A stretch of DNA of 36,771 nucleotides, from contig JAGDWA010000110.1 in NCBI GenBank assembly GCA_023269735.1, forward strand, positions 1-36,771, read 5' to 3'. Below are positions 23,718 to 31,932 of this stretch, one piece after another. This DNA is from Thermofilum sp. (GTDB lineage: Archaea; Thermoproteota; Thermoprotei; Thermofilales; Thermofilaceae). A model generated the notes under the pieces. It saw only the letters and a list, made by a program, of their open reading frames with translations. It made no database searches and was not told where the DNA came from. Numbering within the stretch: the stretch's first letter is position 1; the number at the start of each line of letters is the position of its first letter. Made by a program: the position numbers and the translations under genes.

Positions 23718-23999
23718 ATGGCGGTGCGCGAGCGCAGGCTCCGCGTCCGCAGGCGCGACGACGTTCCGCGGGGGCAAGCGCGGATGAACCCCAGGACCAT
23801 GGCGAACCTTGGCATCAGGGATAGGGTCGAGGTGGTCGTGGGGGGCAAGAGGCGGCTAGTCTTCAGCGTCCTGCCTAACGATAAGGTCCCGGAGAACGAG
23901 GTGTGGTGCAACGCCGACGAGCTTAGGGAGCTGGGGGTCGCGGACAACACCGTGGCCGCCACCCGTGCGCCCTTGACTCAAGCCTCGGGTGGGGGCTGA
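23718..23999 (+). CDS. Small protein with a possible double-psi beta-barrel fold
   Basis: This is a 93-residue basic protein. The segment RRRDDVPRGQARMNPRTMANLGIRDRVEVVVGGKRRLVF resembles half of the double-psi barrel found at the N-terminus of CDC48/VAT and in formate dehydrogenase-like proteins (R-x-N-P-x-x-x-x-x-L-G-I/V-x-x-G/R-D-x-V). The second half, VWCNADELRELGVADNTVA, repeats the L-G-V-x-D-x-V pattern. This assignment is by eye only. Its TGA overlaps the ATG of the next gene by one base, so the two proteins are probably made together and may work together. Confidence 0.55.
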   Translation: MAVRERRLRVRRRDDVPRGQARMNPRTMANLGIRDRVEVVVGGKRRLVFSVLPNDKVPENEVWCNADELRELGVADNTVAATRAPLTQASGGG

Positions 24000-24661
24000 T
24001 GGCGGTGGAGGTCTCCAGCGGCGCGCCGGCGACCGCCGACGAGAAGCTGCTCTCGATGCTGCGCAGCGAGCTGATCATCGCGAGGGAGCTAGCGAAGAGC
24101 GTGCTCGGCTTCCTCACCAGCGAGAAGGGGGAGGCGGACGCCGCGAAGCTACGGAGCGAGGTGGACGCGACCAAGAGAGAGGCCGAGGCCCTACAACACG
24201 ACTTCCTCAGCTACTTCTCGCGGGTCGCCCCCTCTCTCTCCAGCCGCGAGGTCTGGATGGACATCTTCTCGAAGGTCTCGGGAATCGTTGATAAGATGGG
24301 GGGCCTCGCCTATCGTGCCGAGTTCCTCGCCCTCAAGCACCGACCGCTCCTCGAGAGCCTTGGCGGGGCGATAAAGGAGATGCTGAACTCCCTGATCGCG
24401 ATCATCGACAGCTATATGGCCATGATGAGCTACGTCCTCACGAGTAAGGACAAGGCCCTCGAGGCGAAGAAGAAGGTATCCGAGCATGAGAAGAGCATGG
24501 ACTCCCTCTACAGGAGCACGGTGTTCGCGGCGTTGAGCATGGAGCTCCCGGCCTCCGCCCTCTTCCTCGTGCTCAACGTGGCCGAAATGATAGAGGACGT
24601 AGCAGACCTGGTCAACTCGGCAGCCGATGACCTCTACCTGCTCACGCTGTACTCTTACTGA
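23999..24661 (+). CDS. PhoU/DUF47-like all-helical protein
   Basis: This is a 220-residue, almost purely helical, acidic protein. The arrangement of long amphipathic helices (SELIIARELAKSVLGFL, VDATKREAEALQHDFLSYFS, FSKVSGIVDKMGGLAYRAEF, LNVAEMIEDVADLVNSAADD) matches the three-helix-bundle repeats of the PhoU/DUF47 family. The E-x-x-x-D metal-site pattern is weakly recognisable in the last helix (EMIEDVADLVNSAAD). DUF47 proteins often partner phosphate permeases; none is adjacent. It is translationally coupled to the preceding barrel-like protein. About 116 bp without a recognised element separate its end from the PolB3 gene. Confidence 0.65.
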   Translation: MAVEVSSGAPATADEKLLSMLRSELIIARELAKSVLGFLTSEKGEADAAKLRSEVDATKREAEALQHDFLSYFSRVAPSLSSREVWMDIFSKVSGIVDKMGGLAYRAEFLALKHRPLLESLGGAIKEMLNSLIAIIDSYMAMMSYVLTSKDKALEAKKKVSEHEKSMDSLYRSTVFAALSMELPASALFLVLNVAEMIEDVADLVNSAADDLYLLTLYSY

Positions 24662-24777
24662 GCCGCAGGAAGTCTCGGTCCCTTGCCGCCACGCTCAACC
24701 CCTTTGCGCCAGAACGTGGAGGGAGCGACAGCGTGGAAACCTGCGACGTTTACCCTCGCTGAGCATCCGCGAAGTGG

Positions 24778-27153
24778 CTAGCCGCCGAAGAAGTCTAGCA
24801 GCGTCCGCTGGGGGGACTCCAGCAGCTGGGCTTCGCGGACGCCGAAGTAGCCGAGTATCCTGAGCGCCGCCGGCACGACCTGCTTCCTGATGTAGTAGTC
24901 GACGTCCAGCTCCTTGACATCCTTCAGGAGCACGTAGGGGACGGCCCTCTCGGCCAGCTTGCCTGACCCCTTGACCACGACGAACCCCACCTTCCCGCCC
25001 TTCAGAACCTTGTAGCCGCTTTCCATCAGCCTCTTCGCTGCCGCCACGTGCGCGGCCTCAACCTCGTACTCTTCGAGGGACTTCCCCAGGGACTTCCAGA
25101 TTATCAGCTTCTCCAGCGGGACCCTATAGGCCCTCAGGTCGTCGATCACCCTCCTCACGAAGTTGACGGCCTCCGCGACATCGTCCTTCCTCAGGATCAG
25201 CTCGATGACCTTCTCCTGGACATCCTTGGCGATCTCGGCCCAGTCCCCCCTCACCGCCTCCAGCCCGACCACGTCCACTCGCCCGTCCTCGAGCAGGCCG
25301 CAGTACCTCTTCTTGGCCTCGGTGAAGAAGACCTTGACGTACACCTTGTCGACCTTGATGTCGAGGTTGAGCTCCCTGTTGATGGTCTCGACCAGCTTGT
25401 CCACCCTCGGGGGATCGTACACCACGAAGATGCTGTCGGTGTCGCCGTACACTATCCTCAGGCCCAGCTTCCTGGCGAGCTCGATGGTCCTCATGATGGT
25501 CTCCCTGCCCCACGCCGTCGTGGCCTCCGCGACCTCCCTCTTGTACCACCGGGCCCCGACCCAGCCGCAGTAGCCGTACGTGGCGTTGGCGACCACCTTC
25601 AGCGCCTTCTGCCTCTCGTCGAGGACCCTGTACTCCGGCGAGGAGGGGTCCAGGCCCCTCATCTTCTCGCGCACCTCCCTCCTAGCCTCCAGCAGCCTCT
25701 CCAGCACCACCCTGTAGAAGCCTGGGGGCTCCCTCCTGAAGGCATGCCCGACCTCGGGCGCAACGTTGACGCTGGCGGGGTCCGCAACCTCCTCGGGGGG
25801 TACGTAGGTGTCGGGCGACACGTTGTACTTTATCATGAGGTTGGGGTACATGGAGGAGAAGTCCAGCACAGCCACGTTCCTGTGGATGCCCGGCAGCGGC
25901 TTCAGCACGATAGCACCCTTGTAGGGCTCGTAGGGCCGCTCCACCTTGTTGGGTATGAGCTCCCCGTACTCGTACGCCGCCCTCATGAGGTGCCACTCCA
26001 CCCTGTTCCCCACAGATGCCGCGCCCACCTGATCGAGGGGGAGCCCGACGATGTTGGAGAGCTGGATGGCGAAGGGGAGGAACTTCTCCGCCAACCCGTA
26101 CGTGCTCTCCACGTCGTCGACCGCGTAGCGCACAAGGAGCGGGCGCTTGCCCAGGTCGTCCCAGTACTCGTGGATTCTATGGCCCTCTATCAAAACTCTT
26201 TCACTCTTCTTCTTCACTCCCAAATAATCAGCTACGTTCTCTAATGTCTTAACTTTAACCTCATGTATCTCTTCTGCGAAATCATAGAGGTCTACGTTTG
26301 CCCTCCCCACAACGGAGTAGTGGCCGTACACGCTCGGGGCCGGCTCGCCACCGCCCCTCGACACGTCGAGCTTGACGCCGTGCACCTTGCCGCGCTCCAG
26401 CAGGTAGGGCCAGTCGAAATGGTTTGAGTTGTAGCCCACGATCACGTCCGGGTCGGCTTCAATGAGGTCCTTTACGAAGGCAGCCAGCGCTGACCTATCC
26501 TCCTTGCCCTCGGCTGTGAAGACCTTGGTCTCCCCCAGGCGCTTGACGGCTATCACGATCACGGGGTCGCGCTCCGGGTTGGGCTCGCCCAGCGGGTTGT
26601 AGCACTCTATGTCGAAGGCGTAGACCCTGAGCTCGGGGGGATCCTCGTGCCCCAGGTACCGAGGGGCATCCCTGGCAAAGTACACCTTATCGACCCTCCA
26701 CCCCCAATCGTTGGCCACCTCCTCCACTTCAACCTCGTGCCAGCCGCAGGGGCGAACCCCCTTGTCTATCATGTACCTCATGTAGAACCGTATGTCCGCC
26801 TCCAGGACTTCCCTCACCCCCTCCAGCTTAGCGACCGCCTCCCTCAGATCGGGAACGACCCTGGGGGAGATCAGGGTCACTTTGATGGCGTTGACGGGCT
26901 TACCGAAGTACTTCCTGCTGACGATGTCTGTGCCTATTATGCCGTATCTCCCGCTTAAGCTCGCTATCCTCCTCAGCACCCGCTCCTCGGCGCCCTCCTC
27001 AGGGAGGACGTATATGTAGGGCCGGAAGCTCCTGTCCAGCAGGACGATGCGCCTGCCCTCACCATCGATACCCCAGAGCCTGACTTCGGGTACGCCGCCC
27101 ACCATCTCGTAGCTGGCGTCCAGGAGCCAAAACCTGATCCTCATCGACTCCAC
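24778..27153 (-). CDS. B-family DNA polymerase, PolB3 type, with C-terminal PIP box
   Basis: This is a 791-residue proofreading DNA polymerase. Exo I is FDIEC (residues 180-184), Exo II YNSNHFDWPYL (240-250), Exo III YAVDDVEST (342-350). Motif A is LDFSSMYPNLMIKYN (429-443), motif B KVVANATYGYCG (518-529), motif C YGDTDSIFV (568-576). All catalytic acids are kept. The last ten residues contain QRTLLDFF, a PCNA-interacting box. The N-terminal uracil-recognition-type domain is present and there is no intein. A stretch at 26171-26290 (residues about 288-328) is strikingly AT-rich in this GC-rich gene. The start is GTG 27153 or ATG 27144; GGCTTATTTG at about 27171-27180 gives a near-leaderless mRNA. 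Confidence 0.95.
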   Translation of the reverse strand: MESMRIRFWLLDASYEMVGGVPEVRLWGIDGEGRRIVLLDRSFRPYIYVLPEEGAEERVLRRIASLSGRYGIIGTDIVSRKYFGKPVNAIKVTLISPRVVPDLREAVAKLEGVREVLEADIRFYMRYMIDKGVRPCGWHEVEVEEVANDWGWRVDKVYFARDAPRYLGHEDPPELRVYAFDIECYNPLGEPNPERDPVIVIAVKRLGETKVFTAEGKEDRSALAAFVKDLIEADPDVIVGYNSNHFDWPYLLERGKVHGVKLDVSRGGGEPAPSVYGHYSVVGRANVDLYDFAEEIHEVKVKTLENVADYLGVKKKSERVLIEGHRIHEYWDDLGKRPLLVRYAVDDVESTYGLAEKFLPFAIQLSNIVGLPLDQVGAASVGNRVEWHLMRAAYEYGELIPNKVERPYEPYKGAIVLKPLPGIHRNVAVLDFSSMYPNLMIKYNVSPDTYVPPEEVADPASVNVAPEVGHAFRREPPGFYRVVLERLLEARREVREKMRGLDPSSPEYRVLDERQKALKVVANATYGYCGWVGARWYKREVAEATTAWGRETIMRTIELARKLGLRIVYGDTDSIFVVYDPPRVDKLVETINRELNLDIKVDKVYVKVFFTEAKKRYCGLLEDGRVDVVGLEAVRGDWAEIAKDVQEKVIELILRKDDVAEAVNFVRRVIDDLRAYRVPLEKLIIWKSLGKSLEEYEVEAAHVAAAKRLMESGYKVLKGGKVGFVVVKGSGKLAERAVPYVLLKDVKELDVDYYIRKQVVPAALRILGYFGVREAQLLESPQRTLLDFFGG

Positions 27154-27190
27154 TCATGCGGTGCTGCAGGACAAATAAGCCTTTGCGCCG

Positions 27191-27931
27191 CTAGGCTCCG
27201 GGGCCCGACCCCTCTCGCTCGGCCCCTGCGCCCACGCGTCTGGGACCTTCGAGCCTCTGCCGCAGCTCCGCTATGAAGTCGAGCACCTCCCTGCCGTAGA
27301 CCGCTATCCCCACCATCGCCAGCACGACCCCGAGGCCGCAGCCCAGGCCGTATGCGAGCGCGGTGGCGAAGCTGACGAATGGCGACAAGTCGACGCCGGC
27401 GACCGAGAGGGCGGCCGCCAAGACTAGCACCAGCGAAGCGGCGTGCATGACGTCGATGGCCACCTTAGTCGCCACGCTGCCACCCGATGCGATCCGAGCC
27501 GCCACCTCGAAGATCTTCTCCACCACCACCAGGCCGACCATCAGGATCACGACCGAGAGGGCTACGCGCCCCACGAGCCTCATCAGCTCGCCGCCGAGGG
27601 CCTCGGCCTCGGGGACTCCGATCATCCTCACCGCGAGGGCCACAGTAAAGACGTAGACGATCGCGCGGGCGGCCAGGTCCGTGAAGTGCGACAGCGAGTA
27701 CCCCGCCCTCTCCATGTACACGCCGAGGGGGGTCCCCTTCAGGGCCTCGTCGGCCCTGCTGAGCCTCACGATCATGGCTGACAGCCGGCCAAGGAGTCGG
27801 CCCAGTAGCCAGCCCAGCACGAGCGTGACCACCACCGCCAAGCCCCTAGGCAGGACCCTAGCAAGGGCGCTGAAGTACTCGACCATCACCTCCCTCAGGC
27901 TGGCGACCATCATGTCGATGAAGTTGGTCAT
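27191..27931 (-). CDS. Multi-pass membrane protein with MscS-like TM helix repeats
   Basis: This 246-residue membrane protein has about four to five TM segments: LPRGLAVVVTLVLGWLLGRL, AIVYVFTVALAVRMIGV, LVGRVALSVVILMVGLVVV, ASLVLVLAAALSVAGV and ATALAYGLGCGLGVVLAMVG. The Gly-rich helix followed by LGRLSAMIVRLSRADE and the final Gly-patterned helix resemble the conserved TM helix repeat family of mechanosensitive-channel relatives. The soluble MscS beta domain is absent; the C-terminus is a short charged tail. It may be a small ion channel or a structural membrane protein. It starts 4 bp after the MFS transporter gene on the same strand, so they are probably one operon. Confidence 0.65.
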   Translation of the reverse strand: MTNFIDMMVASLREVMVEYFSALARVLPRGLAVVVTLVLGWLLGRLLGRLSAMIVRLSRADEALKGTPLGVYMERAGYSLSHFTDLAARAIVYVFTVALAVRMIGVPEAEALGGELMRLVGRVALSVVILMVGLVVVEKIFEVAARIASGGSVATKVAIDVMHAASLVLVLAAALSVAGVDLSPFVSFATALAYGLGCGLGVVLAMVGIAVYGREVLDFIAELRQRLEGPRRVGAGAEREGSGPGA

Positions 27932-27935
27932 AGCC

Positions 27936-29318
27936 CTAGAACCTCAGCACGCTTAAAAGCACGGTGAAGAAGGTCAGGATGAGGGCTAGGAGGCCCACCA
28001 CAACGGCGGCCGCGTACGCCACGCGGGCCACCATCGCGAGCTCCAGCAAGGCCAGGTGGAGGGCCTGCGTGCCGGCTGAGTAGAGGGGGTAGAGGTAGCT
28101 CGCTACCCTCAGCTCCTCGTAGCTAGCCCCCCTCGGCGTCGCTACCCTGTAGAGGGCCGCCAGAGCCGCCAAGCGGCCGAGGGCCGAGGCGTAGAAGGCC
28201 AGGACCCCCCCGGTGTTGTAGAGCCATGCCCCCACCGCCGCGCCGGCAGCTGACGCCAACGCCGGCAACAGGTTGTAAACGGCGATGTAAATGTGCCGCC
28301 GCTCATGGGTGTAGGCGACGGCGTAGTTGAAGGCCGCCAGGTTGAAGCCAGTCCAGAGGAACGTGGAGTAAACCTGCAGCGCGCTCTGCCCGGCCAGGCT
28401 GGGAAGGAGCGGGAATAGCGCCGGCACCAGCACTATACCTAGGCCTGAGAGGAGGAACGTGGCTCGGGGGCCGTACCGGTCGTAGAAGCTACCCCACGGG
28501 GGGCTGGCGAAGGTCCCGACGACGCCGCCGATCAGGTTGAGCGTAGTGAACCAGGATTCGTTAGCCCCGAACGCCGCGTAGAGGTGGTAGTTCCACACGG
28601 CGGCCGCCACGTTCACCGAGAATGCCCACGCGGCCATCGCCGCGGAGTCCCTCAACGCCTCCCTGCTCCTGAGCAGCGAGAGCAGGCCCCCGACGGCCCC
28701 CCCGCTTTTGGGCTTCACGGGGTCGCCGTACATGTAGAGGAGCGGCACTGCCGCCAGCAGAAAGGCTGTGCCCACCCCGATCGCGACTGCGTAGCCGCTA
28801 GGGTAGCCCATCGAGTCATAGATCAGCTTCGCTACGAGGAGCCCAGCTATGTTCACGAAGCCGAGTATCGTGTTGCGCAGCGCGAACAGCCTGCCCATGC
28901 GCGCTGGCTCCACCAGGTCGGCTATCAGGTCGGTCCACGCGAGGCCTGCGAAGAGCCCTAGCGCGTTGGAGGCCACGAGGGCCGCCACCACTGCCCCCAG
29001 CCAGCCCCCCTTCAGCACGGCGAGCAGGACGGCCAGCCACAGCAGGCGGCTGGCGCCAGCGAAGGTCACCATCAGCTGCAGCCTCCTCTCGCGGTATCTG
29101 TCGAGGAGGGCTGCTGCTAGCAGCTGCAGTGGCGGGGTCGACACCTGAGTCACGGCCGTGTAAAGGGCGATCACGCTCGCGTTGGCTCCCATCCTCAGCA
29201 GCAGCGGGATGGACATCGGCCCCACGAGCGCTACACCGAAGACGGTGAGGGCACCCTCGACGATGCTGACCTTAAAGCCCCGCGAGGCCCTCCCGAGCTC
29301 GTTGAGCTGCAGACGCAT
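27936..29318 (-). CDS. Major facilitator superfamily transporter
   Basis: This is a 460-residue membrane protein with about 12 TM segments. An MFS-like loop between TM2 and TM3 reads LLDRYRERRLQLMV, and a second similar loop in the C-terminal half reads FYDRYGPRATFLLSG, the internal duplication typical of MFS. WTDLIADLVEPARMGRLFALRN resembles MFS proteins with uncharacterised substrates. The protein is predicted in the cytoplasmic membrane; the substrate is unknown. It lies 25 bp downstream of the hydrogenase small-subunit gene, so it could be read through from the hydrogenase operon, although a weak TATA-like TACTATTC at about 29330-29337 lies between them. Confidence 0.85.
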   Translation of the reverse strand: MRLQLNELGRASRGFKVSIVEGALTVFGVALVGPMSIPLLLRMGANASVIALYTAVTQVSTPPLQLLAAALLDRYRERRLQLMVTFAGASRLLWLAVLLAVLKGGWLGAVVAALVASNALGLFAGLAWTDLIADLVEPARMGRLFALRNTILGFVNIAGLLVAKLIYDSMGYPSGYAVAIGVGTAFLLAAVPLLYMYGDPVKPKSGGAVGGLLSLLRSREALRDSAAMAAWAFSVNVAAAVWNYHLYAAFGANESWFTTLNLIGGVVGTFASPPWGSFYDRYGPRATFLLSGLGIVLVPALFPLLPSLAGQSALQVYSTFLWTGFNLAAFNYAVAYTHERRHIYIAVYNLLPALASAAGAAVGAWLYNTGGVLAFYASALGRLAALAALYRVATPRGASYEELRVASYLYPLYSAGTQALHLALLELAMVARVAYAAAVVVGLLALILTFFTVLLSVLRF

Positions 29319-29343
29319 AGGGAAGAGCCCGAGAATAGTACCG

Positions 29344-30633
29344 CTACTGGGTGAGGAGCCGGTACGGCGCCCCTGACCCCCTCCTGCAGCCGCCCGGGCA
29401 CAGCTGCAGCACTACCGGCTTCCCGCTGCTCTGCAGCCCTCCCGACTTGAGCTTCTCTACCGCAGACCTGCAGGCCTCGGGCCCCACCAGCACCTCCACG
29501 TCACCCACGGCCTCATGCGCGTAAGCCTGGTTGGGCAGGTCGCTCAGCGTGATCCTAGCCCCCTTAGCCACCTCCACGAGCTCGTGGGCCGTGAGCACCA
29601 GCGGGTGGTCCTCCTTCCTGGCCGCGCAGGCAGTCACCAGCACAGTGTCCGAGTCGCCCACGATCCTGACGTGGCCCTTGACGGCCCCGGGCACCAGCTT
29701 CCTCACCCACCTCTCCTCAGCTGAGCTGAACGGCACCAGGGGGCCCTCGAATTCGTGAGCCAGCTTCAGCGGGTCGACGATGGCCACGTCGCTGAAGCCG
29801 AGCTCCCTGAGCAGCGAGATCACTTGGCCCGGCGCCACCCCTAGGGCTTCGGCGGCAACCTCGACGGCGTAGCTCTCGACGATTGCCGTGCCGCCCTCCC
29901 TCGCCACCTTGAGGGCGGGCTCCACATCGCCTCTGTAGGTTATCGCGGCGACCGGGCAGTAGGCCGCGCAGAGGCCGCACCTCACGCACCCAGCCTCCAG
30001 GAACGGCAGTTGCGCCGGCGTGGTGACGACCACGCGGAAACCCCTGTACGCCGGCGTCAGCACGTGGGCGCCTATGTACGCACAAATCTCCGAGCACCTC
30101 CCGCATACGATGCACTTGCCGGCGTCAAGCCTGAGGAAGTCGTCCTTAATCGTCAGGTCCCCCACCACCCGCTCGTACTCGAAGCGCCTCTCGTACCGCG
30201 CTGCCGCCAGGCCCAGCGAAAGCAGCCTGAGGACGGCGACCAGCTCGTCGACGCTCGCTGGGCACCCCCTCACGTGGGCGTCGACCTTAACGACCTTGTG
30301 CAAGGGGTGAGCATCCGTGTAGCCCTTCGCCTCGTACTCCTCCAGCCTCAGCCCGAGCCTGTACCCGAGGGTCGTTATCCCCCCTAGCACGGCGCAGCTA
30401 CCCAGAGCGATAAGGTGCTTCGCCCTCCCCCTTATCTCCCTGAGCTTCCCGACGTCGGGCTGCGTGACGGCCCCCTCGACCACGGCGACGTCGAACTCGC
30501 CGTCCGAGGACAGGCCCAGCAGCGGCTCCCTAACGATCTCGATCCCCTCCAGCGCTAGGACCTTGTCGATCTCGTTGACGATCCTGTACCTACACCCCTC
30601 GCACGCGCCGAAGGAGAAGAACGCCACCTTCAC
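29344..30633 (-). CDS. [NiFe]-hydrogenase small subunit (N-terminal half) fused to ferredoxin and degenerate [FeFe]-hydrogenase H-domain
   Basis: Numbering is from the GTG at 30642. Residues 1-150 are the flavodoxin-like part of a group 3 [NiFe] small subunit, with proximal-cluster Cys C14, C17, C83 and C127 (FSFGACEGC, GSCAVLGG, VRGCP). The usual C-terminal half of such subunits is missing. It is replaced by two [4Fe-4S] sets (C177/C180/C183/C187; C219/C222/C225/C229) and then about 190 residues that align with the [FeFe]-hydrogenase H-domain. There, the TSCCPxW motif reads FSSAEERWV (both Cys lost), PCxxK reads ACAARK (C339 kept), and the last motif CPGGC is intact (C415, C419). The H-domain is about 60 residues short between C339 and C415. 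It should pair with the large subunit and pass electrons; an intact H-cluster is unlikely. The GTG at 30633 is favoured by the shared GGTGGTGG signal. Confidence 0.85.
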   Translation of the reverse strand: MKVAFFSFGACEGCRYRIVNEIDKVLALEGIEIVREPLLGLSSDGEFDVAVVEGAVTQPDVGKLREIRGRAKHLIALGSCAVLGGITTLGYRLGLRLEEYEAKGYTDAHPLHKVVKVDAHVRGCPASVDELVAVLRLLSLGLAAARYERRFEYERVVGDLTIKDDFLRLDAGKCIVCGRCSEICAYIGAHVLTPAYRGFRVVVTTPAQLPFLEAGCVRCGLCAAYCPVAAITYRGDVEPALKVAREGGTAIVESYAVEVAAEALGVAPGQVISLLRELGFSDVAIVDPLKLAHEFEGPLVPFSSAEERWVRKLVPGAVKGHVRIVGDSDTVLVTACAARKEDHPLVLTAHELVEVAKGARITLSDLPNQAYAHEAVGDVEVLVGPEACRSAVEKLKSGGLQSSGKPVVLQLCPGGCRRGSGAPYRLLTQ

Positions 30634-30645
30634 GCCCACCACCTA
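30634..30645 (-). promoter_or_regulatory. GGTGGTGG start signal of the small-subunit gene
   Basis: GGTGGTGG (30636-30643, minus strand) lies two bases before the GTG at 30633. The same box with the same spacing precedes the large-subunit and HoxU-like starts. It overlaps the stop codon of the large-subunit gene. Confidence 0.5.
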
Positions 30646-31932
30646 GTGCACTGAGCAGGGGAGGCAGGGGTCATAGGCCCTAACGAGCGCCGCCACGAGG
30701 CCCTTGAGCTGCCACTCGTCGTGTAAGCCCCTCTCGCGCGCCCACCTGATCAGCGCCTCCCCCGAGACCTCGATGTGCCTGGCGTTCATCACCGTCGGCG
30801 TGATTATGTTAGCGTAGTCCAGCCTGCCGTTCACGACCCTGTAGTGGTGTATGAGCACCCCCCGAGGCGCGGTCGCCAGCCCGACGCCTTCGCCGCTCGC
30901 CGCAGGGACATCCTTCAGCGCCCTGAACTCCGCAGCCTTGCGGATTGAGGGCGCCAGCTCCCTGAGCATTCCAGACAGCACTTCTGACAGCCACGCGGTC
31001 TCGATGTACTGCGCGGCGACGTTATCGAAGGGGTTCGCGGGGTCCATCCTCAGGGCGCCCTCCAGCTCCCTAACCTCGGGGGGCAGCATCCTGGCGTAGG
31101 CCTGGAGCCTGGCCCGCGATCCGACGTAGAAGGGGGAGCCCTTGTAGAGGGTGTAGTGGGCGTTCGAGTAGGGCGACTTGAGCTCCTCGATGGCCTCCTT
31201 ATAGCTCCCGGCCTCGACGACGGTCCCGTCGGAGAAGCGGAGCCTTTCGGAGAAGAACGGGTACTCGTCCCCCGCGGCGTCCAGCACGCAGTAGGTGGGG
31301 GCGGGGTCTCTGAAGCCCTCAGCCGGGGACCTCCACAGCTCACTCAGCTCGGCGGCCAGGTCGCGCATCCTCTGCCCGACCCCCTCGAGCTCCTTGGCTG
31401 CTGCTTCCAGCTCGCTCCCGCTTATCGGCTTGCCGTGCTCTGCCACGCCCAGGCTGGGCATGTGGATGAACCTCCCGCAGACTCTATTGCTGACGCCTAG
31501 GACGCTCTTGTTGATGGAGATCATCTCGCTGAAGATCTTCGGATACCTCTTGGAGAACTCCACGACGTTGCTGAGCCCTGTGAAGTCGGGGATCGCCATC
31601 AGCACGTGAACAAAGTTGTTCTGGAGGATCTCGATGCCCTTGGCAACCTCCCTGAGCAGGCGGACCTCGGGCTCCGGCTCCAGGCCAAGGGCCCTCTCTA
31701 TGGCCTCGATCGAGCAGGTGAGGTGAGCCACGCTACACACGCCGCAGATCCTCGACATGACCCACGGCACCTGGGTGACGGGGCGCCCCTTGAGGGAGCG
31801 CTCAAAGAACCTCGGCTCCTGCACCGCGCCGAACTCGACTCGAACTCTCGCCTCCTCGCCTCTCACGTATACGTTCACTTTCCCGGCGACCGCCGGCACC
31901 TCCTCGAGGGAGAGCACCAGCCTCTCAGCCAC
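30643..31932 (-). CDS. [NiFe]-hydrogenase large (catalytic) subunit, group 3-like
   Basis: This catalytic subunit of about 429 residues (432 from the GTG at 31941) holds the NiFe site. The L1 motif is RICGVCSVAH and the C-terminal L2 motif is DPCLPCSVH, which give the four Ni/Fe-binding Cys. Intermediate features ITPTVMNARHIE and LIHHYRVVNG are those of group 3 soluble hydrogenases (Mvh/Hox/sulfhydrogenase). The protein ends exactly at the His of L2, so there is no C-terminal peptide for a maturation protease to cleave. The start is GTG 31932 by the shared GGTGGTGG box, or GTG 31941. It overlaps the HoxU-like gene by 8 or 17 bp. No maturation (hyp) genes are in the window. Confidence 0.93.
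   Translation of the reverse strand: MAERLVLSLEEVPAVAGKVNVYVRGEEARVRVEFGAVQEPRFFERSLKGRPVTQVPWVMSRICGVCSVAHLTCSIEAIERALGLEPEPEVRLLREVAKGIEILQNNFVHVLMAIPDFTGLSNVVEFSKRYPKIFSEMISINKSVLGVSNRVCGRFIHMPSLGVAEHGKPISGSELEAAAKELEGVGQRMRDLAAELSELWRSPAEGFRDPAPTYCVLDAAGDEYPFFSERLRFSDGTVVEAGSYKEAIEELKSPYSNAHYTLYKGSPFYVGSRARLQAYARMLPPEVRELEGALRMDPANPFDNVAAQYIETAWLSEVLSGMLRELAPSIRKAAEFRALKDVPAASGEGVGLATAPRGVLIHHYRVVNGRLDYANIITPTVMNARHIEVSGEALIRWARERGLHDEWQLKGLVAALVRAYDPCLPCSVH

Noticed and set aside
7935-27153. Inteins in the two DNA polymerases
   Set aside because: Both polymerases run through motifs A, B and C without insertion and have normal lengths.
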